Source of the DNA: Pseudomonadota bacterium | GTDB taxonomy: Bacteria; Myxococcota; UBA9042; PHBI01 | Length of the DNA: 10,964 nucleotides | Reading direction: 5' to 3' | Assembly (NCBI GenBank): GCA_005772945.1 | Contig: SXIE01000074.1 | Span: 1 to 10,964, forward strand | Part shown: positions 1 through 9,387 of the stretch, piece by piece | Position numbering within the stretch: the stretch's first letter is position 1 | Layout: each line of letters begins with the position of its first letter | Notes under the pieces: model-generated | What the model saw: only the letters and a program-made list of their open reading frames with translations | Told to the model about the DNA's origin: nothing | Database searches by the model: none | Translations under genes and position numbers: made by a program

Positions 1-3740
<3,740 letters not shown>

Positions 3741-3906
3741 GGTCGGCGTCCTGAACGAGGTGGGGGGAGCCGCGGTGGGCGGCTGCATCCAACCCGATCC
3801 GACCGCCGAATGCCAGCGGCCAGTGTTCAGGCGTTCAGGCGCGTGTCGCTCGGGTCGCGCCGTGCGATAGTGGGCGCGGTCGCTGATCGAGCGGCTCGGG
3901 GGGCAC
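3741..3906. promoter_or_regulatory. Divergent intergenic region between the surface lipoprotein and the lyase
   Basis: These 166 bp separate two divergent genes and must hold both promoters. For the plus-strand lyase the best core promoter seen is weak: GTGTCG at 3843-3848, 17 bp, then GATAGT at 3866-3871. A tandem 8-mer lies directly upstream of it. A G-run at 3898-3903 sits just before the lyase ATG. For the minus-strand gene an AGGA lies about 9 nt from its ATG, and no convincing -10 was found. No hairpin terminator is expected or seen. Confidence 0.4.
3825..3840 (+). repeat. Tandem direct repeat of GTTCAGGC
   Basis: The 8-mer GTTCAGGC occurs twice head to tail, immediately upstream of the weak plus-strand promoter candidate. 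A GTTCAGG copy in the opposite orientation lies at 3750-3756, near the start of the minus-strand gene. It could be an activator or repressor site shared by the divergent pair. The 7-mer also occurs inside several coding regions of this window, which weakens the case. Confidence 0.4.
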
Positions 3907-6429
3907 ATGACGCGGTCTGGGATGCGGCGGGCGATCGCGATGGCCGTTTGCGCCGGCACGCTGGGCGCGTGCGTTGAGGAGCAGCGGCGGGACGACGACG
4001 GGCTGGACGCGGCGGACGCGCCGGACCTGCCGGACCTGCCGGACCTGGTCGGCGAGGTCGGCGACCCGGCGGATGGGCTCGGGGATGGCGCTCTATATAA
4101 TGATACAGAAGCGCCGACCGACGGAGACGATAGCGTCGCGGGGGACGACACCGAGTCGCCGCGCGAGGTCGACGACGCCGAGGACATCGCCACCGAAGAG
4201 GCCTCCGAGGACACGCCGCGGTCAGAAGCCGACGTGGCGGACGAGATCCGCGTCATCGACCCCACCGGCGACAGTGACCACGATGGCATTCTCGATCGGG
4301 ACGAGGTTTCCGATCTCACCGATCCGTTCGATCCACGGTCCGCCCGCGCCTGGCACCCCGAGCTGGCGACCCAGCCGCGCCTCTTCGTCACGCCCGCGGA
4401 TCGGGAGGCGATGCGGGCGCGGATCACGGCGACGGCGGGGGCCGACAAGGTCTTGTGGGACCGCATCGTCGCGCTCGCGGCGCAGACCCCGCCCGCGCAG
4501 CCGGACGCGGCGCCGGGCGTCGACTACGTCACGGCGATCGGACCCACCCAGGGGCGCATCGCCGAGGCCGCTGCGGCGCGCGCGTGGATCGAGGGCGATC
4601 CGGCGATGGGGGTGAAGGCGCTGACGATCCTGGCGGCGCCGTTTCCGGATCCGACGCCGCTCAACGCGCGCTCGGCGTTCAATGCGGGCGACCACTATGA
4701 CCTCTTCGAGGCCGAGACGCTGGTGCCGATGTGCAGCGCGTGGGACCTCCTGGCGGGCGACGCGGCGCTGTACGCCCCGGGGCTCGTCGCCGCGGCGCGC
4801 GACCGCCTCACGCGCCGCATCGACTACTTCCGAGGCCTCTGTTTCGATCACGGTGGGTGCTCGTCGCTGCTTCACAACGAGCCCAACAATCACGCCTCGA
4901 AGGCACTCTCGGCACTCGGCGTATGTGCCATGTCACTTTCCGATCGCCCGGAGGCCGCAGGCGACTTCAGCGAGGCCGTCGCGGGCCTGCGTTGGATCTT
5001 CGACGAGGCCCAGGGTGAGCTGGAGGGCGGCTGGGCCGAGTCGTGGAATTACCTCAGCTATGCGGGCGAGAGTCACCTCCCGTTCCTCCTCGCGATGCAC
5101 CACACGGCGCGGGGCGCCCGCTGGAGCGTCCGCGGCCTCGGCTGGGTCACCTGGCGCGACCCGCGCAACGGCACGGCGCAGGACGTGCTGGACTTCGCGG
5201 CAGACCCGACGCTCATCGCGGTGTATCAGCGCGCGCTCTTCGCGACGACGCCCGATGGGCGCACGCCGCCGGTCGATGACGCGAACACCTCGACGCTCCA
5301 CGGCGGCGCGCTGGCGTCGCTCTTTCACGACGGGCGCTTCCTCTGGAATTGGGAGCTGCCCGCGGTCGGGCGCGCGACCGGACAGGTGCTGGTCCCGACG
5401 TTCCTGGCCTACGACGCGACGCTCGCGCCGACCGCGCCCGATTGGCCGCTCGATGGGTTCCTGCCCATGGCCGGGTTTTCGGTCCTGCGCTCGGATCTGG
5501 GAACGGACGCCCTCTACGTCCACGTCCAGCACGAGCAAGACCGGATGCGCACGATGGGCGGCGCGCACGAGCACGCCGATCCCCTCTCGTTCGTGCTCTA
5601 CGCGTTCGGCGAGCCGCTCGCCATCGATCCCGGCTACATCGACTTCACGCGCCATGCGCTCGTCAAATACGGCAAGGACCACAACATCGTGCTGGTCGAT
5701 GGCCAGGGGCCCGAGTTCTTCCTCGACGGGCTCGTCGATCTCGCGCCGAACTCGGACGCCTTTCTCCACGCGCACGGCGCGCTCGGTCCGCACACGACCC
5801 TCATCGCGAGCACGAAATACGCGGGTGCGGAGCTCCGTCGCCGCTTCGTGCGCCTGGGCCAACGGGCGCTCGTCGTCGCCGACGCGCTCGTCGCCGACGG
5901 GGTCCACGGTTACCGCTGGCAGCTCAACGGGTACGCCTCCGAGCTCATGGGCGGCACGAGCTTCACGCGCCTCGAGGCCCCGCTCGGGACCGCCAGCGCG
6001 CGTTGGCAACGCCCGCTCGGCGGGCTCGTCGCGACCGTCATCGCGGCCGAGTCCGATCCGGCTGCCGCCGCCGAGGATCGCCTCGAAGAGAGCCAGGGCG
6101 TTCAGGGGCTCGGCCAGCACCGTTGCCTCACGCTCACCGCGTCGATGGGTGCGCGCGCCGGCTTCGTCGCGATCCTGCTGCCTTACCGCGAGAGCGCTGC
6201 CATCGGCCTGGAGAGCGGTCGCGGACCCGAGGGTGTCGCCTGGGTCCGCGTCGGCGACGACGTCGCGATCCTCAATCGCGCGGCCGCGTCGACGAGCGTG
6301 ACCCTCGCGAATATGCCACGGGCGGCGCCCCCGGGATTGACCATTCTCGATCTCGCGACCGGCGATGCCTGGACCGCGACGATGGACACGCCGCCGATTC
6401 CGGATCCCGCGCCCTTCATTCCGGAGTAA
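3907..6429 (+). CDS. Heparinase II/III-family polysaccharide lyase, lipoprotein
   Basis: This 840-residue protein is predicted to be exported and lipid-anchored: the N-terminus ends in a clear lipobox, LGAC with Cys22. Residues 23-115 are a very acidic linker containing three PDL repeats. Residues 118-133 (DPTGDSDHDGILDRDE) look like a calcium-binding thrombospondin type-3 motif. The catalytic part follows in the usual order for alginate/heparin-type lyases: an alpha-helical toroid region with HNEPNNH (Asn328-His329) and GGWAESWNYLSYAGE, then a beta-sheet heparinase II/III region with GGAHEHADPLSF (His554, His556), DPGY (574-577) and HNIVLVDGQG (592-601). Asn-His, Tyr and the His pair are the residues such lyases use for catalysis and metal binding. 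The substrate is unknown; an acidic, uronate-containing polysaccharide is likely. The start at 3907 follows a G-run; Met6 is a possible alternative start. The Lcl-C lipoprotein gene follows after 83 bp. Confidence 0.88.
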   Translation: MTRSGMRRAIAMAVCAGTLGACVEEQRRDDDGLDAADAPDLPDLPDLVGEVGDPADGLGDGALYNDTEAPTDGDDSVAGDDTESPREVDDAEDIATEEASEDTPRSEADVADEIRVIDPTGDSDHDGILDRDEVSDLTDPFDPRSARAWHPELATQPRLFVTPADREAMRARITATAGADKVLWDRIVALAAQTPPAQPDAAPGVDYVTAIGPTQGRIAEAAAARAWIEGDPAMGVKALTILAAPFPDPTPLNARSAFNAGDHYDLFEAETLVPMCSAWDLLAGDAALYAPGLVAAARDRLTRRIDYFRGLCFDHGGCSSLLHNEPNNHASKALSALGVCAMSLSDRPEAAGDFSEAVAGLRWIFDEAQGELEGGWAESWNYLSYAGESHLPFLLAMHHTARGARWSVRGLGWVTWRDPRNGTAQDVLDFAADPTLIAVYQRALFATTPDGRTPPVDDANTSTLHGGALASLFHDGRFLWNWELPAVGRATGQVLVPTFLAYDATLAPTAPDWPLDGFLPMAGFSVLRSDLGTDALYVHVQHEQDRMRTMGGAHEHADPLSFVLYAFGEPLAIDPGYIDFTRHALVKYGKDHNIVLVDGQGPEFFLDGLVDLAPNSDAFLHAHGALGPHTTLIASTKYAGAELRRRFVRLGQRALVVADALVADGVHGYRWQLNGYASELMGGTSFTRLEAPLGTASARWQRPLGGLVATVIAAESDPAAAAEDRLEESQGVQGLGQHRCLTLTASMGARAGFVAILLPYRESAAIGLESGRGPEGVAWVRVGDDVAILNRAAASTSVTLANMPRAAPPGLTILDLATGDAWTATMDTPPIPDPAPFIPE
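4021..4047 (+). repeat. Three exact copies of a 9-bp unit encoding PDL
   Basis: The unit ccggacctg is repeated three times without mismatch in the linker just after the lipobox of the lyase gene. It encodes Pro-Asp-Leu repeats and lies in frame, so slippage would change linker length without breaking the gene. Confidence 0.85.
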
Positions 6430-6483
6430 TGCGGTAACGCGCGATGCCGCCCGGCGGATGACACGCGTCCGGTACCGTGCTGT

Positions 6484-6499
6484 GGTGACCGCGCTCACG
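6484..6499. promoter_or_regulatory. CRP-type palindrome GGTGA-N6-TCACG before the Lcl-C lipoprotein
   Basis: The core GTGA-N6-TCAC is a perfect match to the inner part of the Crp consensus TGTGA-N6-TCACA. It ends 5 nt before the GGAGG ribosome binding site of the gene starting at 6513. In that position binding would be expected to block transcription or initiation rather than activate. One such eight-base match in 11 kb could arise by chance. Confidence 0.35.
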
Positions 6500-6503
6500 C
6501 TCC

Positions 6504-6508
6504 GGAGG
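6504..6508 (+). promoter_or_regulatory. Ribosome binding site GGAGG fixing a GTG start
   Basis: GGAGG lies 4 nt before the GTG at 6513. It decides the start of the Lcl-C lipoprotein, whose signal peptide follows at once. Confidence 0.75.
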
Positions 6509-6512
6509 CCTC

Positions 6513-8345
6513 GTGAATCGCTCCTGTCTCGCGTACGCCGCGTTCGCGCTCCTGGCGGCCTGTCCCGACTCCTCGGAAAGCCGCATTCCGTCCGATCTCG
6601 CCGACGCCGCGGTCGACGTTCCCGAGGCCACCGGGCCCGAGGCCGCCGGGCCCGAGGACACGGCGCCGCTCGGCGAGACGACGCCCGACGAGACCGCGAC
6701 CCCGGAGACCATCGATCCCGGCGCCCCGCTCACCGTGCGCGCTCACGCCGTCGACACCTGCGGCAGCTTCGTTCCCGAGCACCAAAGCGGTGTGAACTAC
6801 CAGACGCCGACCTCGCTCCGCGCACGCGTGATGGCCGTCGAGCTGCTGCGCCATCGCGAGGACCCGGCGCCGCTCGCGCTGCCGCTCGCGAGCCCGATCG
6901 TGGACGTCGATCTGTCGGCGGGCGGTGTCCTCGCCACGGCGCCGACCGGCGCACTGCCACCTGGCACATTCGGATATGCCAAAATCACGGTGGCCTCGGT
7001 GCGCTACGACGTTCAGGCCGTGCCGCGTGGCTTCCTCGCCGTGCCGGTCCCCGTGACGGTCGACATGGCGCTCAGCAACCACACAACGGGCGGTGTCATG
7101 CGCGGGCAGGGGCAGTACACGGTGACACTCGCGACCTACGTCCAATCGGGCACCACGCCGCTCAACTGCCTGCTCTCGGCGTGGGGCGGCGCGCCATCGA
7201 CGGCCGGCGGGACGTTCACCGTCACGGTGCCGCTGCCGGGCGGGCCGCTCGAGCTGGGTGCGCTGGCTGGCGCCGCGGGCGAGCCGCTCACCGTCTCGCT
7301 CGACTTCCCGATGCGCGACGCCTTCTCGTGGCGCGATCTGCCGGACACCGGATTCGCCGAGGGCCTGTACGATCTCGCGATGCCGCCCGCGCGCTCGGAG
7401 CTTCCCGACGCCTTCGCCGAGTGCCACCTCTTCATGGCCGACCGCTGCGTCGGCGAGGCGGTCGTTCCCTACCACCCGAGCTGGCCGATGCCGGATTCGG
7501 CGCCGCTCTTCTGCACCGACGGGGCGAAGCTCGTGGACCCTTGCCCGAGCGCCGGCGCGCCAGGGTTCGGGCAGGACGCGAGCTACCGCGTGCAGCCGCT
7601 CGCCTACGACGCCGCCGATGGGGCGGTCGCCGATCTCGTCACCGGCCTCGGTTGGCAGCAGGCGACACCTGTCACGATGTACACCTGGTGGGACGCGCGC
7701 GACTACTGCGCCGGGCTTGCTTTGGCGGGCCACGACGACTGGCGTCTCCCGAGCCGCATCGAGCTCGTCTCGATCCTCGACTTCGGGCGCCTCGACCCCG
7801 TCATCGATCCCGTGGCGTTTCCCGGCACGCCGAGCGATTTCTATTGGACCGCGTCGCCGGTCCCGTTCCTGAGTTTCGCCTACGGGGTCCGCTTCGAGCT
7901 CGGCTTCATCTACGACCACGACCCGCACTCGACCGGGCGCGTGCGTTGCGTGCGCGGGGGTTACGTCGCGCCCTCGCCGCGCTTCACGCTCGACGTTCAG
8001 GCGGGCACCGCGCGCGACAATGGCACGGGGCTCCTCTGGGAGCGCGACACGCTCGACACGGCGCTCGGGTGGCTCGATGCGCTCGCGCATTGCGAGGCAC
8101 TCTCCCTGGCCGGCCACGACGATTGGCGCCTGCCGACGCTGAAGGAAACGCAGACCCTCATCGACGAGCGTCGCCTTCAGCCGTCGATCGATATTGCCGC
8201 ATTTCCGGATACCCCCTCGGAGTGGTACTGGTCGTCGACGCCGATCTCGACCCATCCCAACGAGGCCTGGGCCACCAGCACCACGGACGGCTACGCGAGC
8301 ATCCATGCGGTTGCCGAGCAACACCGCGTGCGCTGCGTGCGGTGA
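6513..8345 (+). CDS. Lipoprotein with two tandem DUF1566 / Lcl C-terminal domains
   Basis: This 610-residue protein starts at GTG with a good GGAGG site. Its signal peptide ends LLAAC (Cys17), a lipobox. Residues 18-72 are an acidic Pro/Thr/Glu linker with short repeats. Residues about 73-300 are a beta-rich region not confidently recognised; the phrase PLALPLASP...LPPGTFGYAKITV loosely recalls DUF4382-type surface domains. From about residue 370 the protein holds two DUF1566 (Lcl C-terminal, PF07603) domains. Copy 1 has TGLGWQQ, WWDARDYC and GHDDWRLPSR (His407); copy 2 has GTGLLWER and GHDDWRLPTLKE (His535). The copies are offset by 128 residues, and each ends with RVRCVR. In Legionella the Lcl C-terminal domain binds sulfated glycosaminoglycans, so a polysaccharide-binding surface role is inferred. 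The gene follows the lyase on the same strand, converges with the FNR-type regulator, and may be co-transcribed with the lyase. Confidence 0.87.
   Translation: MNRSCLAYAAFALLAACPDSSESRIPSDLADAAVDVPEATGPEAAGPEDTAPLGETTPDETATPETIDPGAPLTVRAHAVDTCGSFVPEHQSGVNYQTPTSLRARVMAVELLRHREDPAPLALPLASPIVDVDLSAGGVLATAPTGALPPGTFGYAKITVASVRYDVQAVPRGFLAVPVPVTVDMALSNHTTGGVMRGQGQYTVTLATYVQSGTTPLNCLLSAWGGAPSTAGGTFTVTVPLPGGPLELGALAGAAGEPLTVSLDFPMRDAFSWRDLPDTGFAEGLYDLAMPPARSELPDAFAECHLFMADRCVGEAVVPYHPSWPMPDSAPLFCTDGAKLVDPCPSAGAPGFGQDASYRVQPLAYDAADGAVADLVTGLGWQQATPVTMYTWWDARDYCAGLALAGHDDWRLPSRIELVSILDFGRLDPVIDPVAFPGTPSDFYWTASPVPFLSFAYGVRFELGFIYDHDPHSTGRVRCVRGGYVAPSPRFTLDVQAGTARDNGTGLLWERDTLDTALGWLDALAHCEALSLAGHDDWRLPTLKETQTLIDERRLQPSIDIAAFPDTPSEWYWSSTPISTHPNEAWATSTTDGYASIHAVAEQHRVRCVR
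6621..6659 (+). repeat. 15-bp tandem repeat in the lipoprotein linker
   Basis: The unit cccgaggccrccggg occurs twice in full plus a 9-bp remainder, encoding PEATG, PEAAG and PED. The two full copies differ at one base. It is in frame within the acidic linker after the lipobox, as with the PDL repeat of the neighbouring lyase gene. Confidence 0.8.
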
Positions 8346-8388
8346 CGGGCGCGCGCGTGAACGTGCGTGGACGTGACGCGCCGCCTGT

Positions 8389-9171
8389 TCAGGACTTTGC
8401 CGGAGACGGGGTGTCGTCCGCGTGACACGGAAGGTCGCCTTGCCGCGGGAGGGCGCTCGACGCGATGGCGGGCGGGTCCGAGGCGTGTTCGCGCGTCGCT
8501 GCGCCGCCCGCCTGTGGCTCGGGCAGGAGCCGCACATGGCGCCCATGCACGTCGATGAATCCCTCGCGATGCAGTTGCTGGACCTGCCGCGAGACCGTCT
8601 CCAACGTGAGGCCGAGCGCCTCGGCAAGATCGGAGCGACTGGCCGGCAGGGTTCCCCACGCGCCCGGCGGTGTCGTCGCGAGCAGCTCGCGGAGGATGCT
8701 CAGCACGCGGTCGCGCGCACTCTGAGCGCTCCGCGCGACACGGATGCGAATGGCCTCGAGGTCGTCGGCGAGCGCCTGCGCCAGGGCCATCCCGAGGCGC
8801 GGCCTCTCGACCAGGGCCAGGGCGATGTTGCGGGCGAGCACGACGCACACGCGCGCGGGTTGCAGAGCGTCGAGGGTCGCGTGGTGGACGCCGTACGCGA
8901 GCGCGTCACTGCCGACGATGTGACCGGGGCCGACGAAGCGCGTCGTCGTCCTGCGGCCGTCGGCGTCGATGAGTGACTCGCGCACCCACCCTTCGGTGAT
9001 GGCGAAGACGCTCTCGGCGGGCGTGCCGCCGCGCGCCAGGATATCGCCGCGGTCGAGGGTGATCTGCCCGTTCGGCGGACGACCCGAGCAACCTTCGCAG
9101 GTCGAACGCAGGGTCAGCCCGCGAGCCGCGATCGGGCAGCGGGGTAGGGGCGTGATCGGTGCGGTGTCCAT
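8389..9171 (-). CDS. Crp/Fnr-family transcription regulator, FNR-like
   Basis: This is a 260-residue cytoplasmic DNA-binding regulator. The start at ATG 9171 is chosen because GAGAG lies 5 nt upstream; the frame could extend to a GTG at 9261, but that adds a non-conserved Ser/Pro-rich tail. Residues about 30-120 form the effector (cNMP-binding-like) beta-roll (RGDILARGG, FAITEGWVRESL, RFVGPGHIVGSDAL). Residues about 122-160 are the dimer helix. Residues 175-215 are the winged helix, with a recognition helix ETVSRQVQQL. Its E-x-x-S-R pattern is that of FNR rather than Crp and predicts binding to TTGAT-N4-ATCAA. Cysteines at 12, 25, 28 and 109 resemble the FNR iron-sulfur ligands: CEGC at 25-28 near the N-terminus, and RVCVV at 109, which aligns with FNR Cys122. 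The spacing of the first cysteine is not canonical. A 45-residue Pro/Ala-rich tail follows the DNA-binding domain. Confidence 0.88.
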   Translation of the reverse strand: MDTAPITPLPRCPIAARGLTLRSTCEGCSGRPPNGQITLDRGDILARGGTPAESVFAITEGWVRESLIDADGRRTTTRFVGPGHIVGSDALAYGVHHATLDALQPARVCVVLARNIALALVERPRLGMALAQALADDLEAIRIRVARSAQSARDRVLSILRELLATTPPGAWGTLPASRSDLAEALGLTLETVSRQVQQLHREGFIDVHGRHVRLLPEPQAGGAATREHASDPPAIASSALPRQGDLPCHADDTPSPAKS

Positions 9172-9176
9172 AGGAA

Positions 9177-9181
9177 CTCTC
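9177..9181 (-). promoter_or_regulatory. Ribosome binding site GAGAG deciding the regulator start
   Basis: On the minus strand GAGAG lies 5 nt before the ATG at 9171. It favours this start over the GTG at 9261. Confidence 0.6.
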
Positions 9182-9252
9182 GCGTGTCGACTACCACTGG
9201 AATTCGCTGATGTTGGCCGAGAGGGGGCCTTCTTTGGCGCCGTCACGCCGAG

Positions 9253-9258
9253 GCTATG
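9253..9258 (-). promoter_or_regulatory. Possible -10 element of the regulator gene
   Basis: On the minus strand CATAGC is a poor -10 (3 of 6 bases). Its predicted start point near 9246 would put the FNR-box-like site about 40 bp upstream, the usual place for FNR-type activation. It is proposed only because of that spacing. Confidence 0.2.
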
Positions 9259-9278
9259 CACGGCCTTGCCAAGCGACC

Positions 9279-9292
9279 TTGATCCGAGTCAG
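9279..9292. promoter_or_regulatory. FNR-box-like operator upstream of the regulator
   Basis: The sequence TTGATccgaGTCAG matches 8 of the 10 defined bases of the FNR consensus TTGAT-N4-ATCAA, with one perfect half-site. It lies about 108 bp upstream of the FNR-type regulator's ATG, in the only non-coding stretch before that gene. Because the regulator's recognition helix carries the FNR-type ExxSR motif, autoregulation is a reasonable inference. Confidence 0.5.
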
Positions 9293-9302
9293 GAACACGA
9301 CG

Positions 9303-9319
9303 CGGCGCGTCACGCGCCG
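9303..9319. repeat. Perfect 7-bp inverted repeat, 3-nt centre
   Basis: CGGCGCG-TCA-CGCGCCG is a perfect palindrome of two 7-bp arms, located 10 bp upstream of the FNR-box-like site relative to the regulator gene. It could be a second operator or a tight hairpin. Together with 9172-9302 and the hairpin at 9362-9381 it accounts for what is visible in the 216-bp gap between the two minus-strand genes. Confidence 0.5.
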
Positions 9320-9361
9320 AGCGCAGAAACACGCGGCGGCTCAAACGCGGGCGTCGAGGAG

Positions 9362-9381
9362 CGCGGGCGTATCGGCCCGCG
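9362..9381 (-). terminator. Hairpin after the propeller lipoprotein gene
   Basis: A perfect 7-bp GC stem (CGCGGGC / GCCCGCG) with a 6-nt loop begins 6 nt after the TGA at 9388-9390 on the minus strand. No U-tract follows, so it is at best an atypical intrinsic terminator. Its position right after the stop supports that use. Confidence 0.45.
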
Positions 9382-9387
9382 GAGCGC

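Noticed and set aside
4933..6498. A 521-codon minus-strand frame opposite the lyase.
   Set aside because: It has low-complexity Arg/Ala/Glu/Val composition and no recognisable domain, while the plus frame holds conserved lyase motifs.
6430..6512. Terminator in the gap between the lyase and Lcl-C genes.
   Set aside because: Only ccgcc-c-ggcgg was seen, whose one-base loop cannot form a stable hairpin, and no U-tract follows. Co-transcription remains possible.
8346..8388. Terminator hairpin between the convergent Lcl-C and regulator genes.
   Set aside because: Only a 6-bp stem (GCGCGT / ACGCGC) with a 17-nt loop and no U-tract was found; in DNA this GC-rich that is not distinctive.
6365..8627. 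Long frames on both strands (plus 6365-8425, minus 6495-8627) across the Lcl-C gene.
   Set aside because: Both are Arg/Ala-rich shadows of GC-rich codons. The DUF1566 motifs lie only in the frame starting at 6513.
8422..8976. A plus-strand frame opposite the regulator.
   Set aside because: It is antisense to a clear Crp/Fnr protein, has no ribosome binding site, and its sequence mirrors the regulator codons.
9172..9261. Longer regulator starting at GTG 9261.
   Set aside because: The added 30 residues are Ser/Pro/Arg-rich and unlike the family, and the ATG at 9171 has a better ribosome binding site.
9256..9273. Sigma-54-like promoter TTGGCA...TGC on the minus strand before the regulator.
   Set aside because: The GG and GC elements are 9 bp apart instead of the required 10, and the -12 part lacks the TTGC match.
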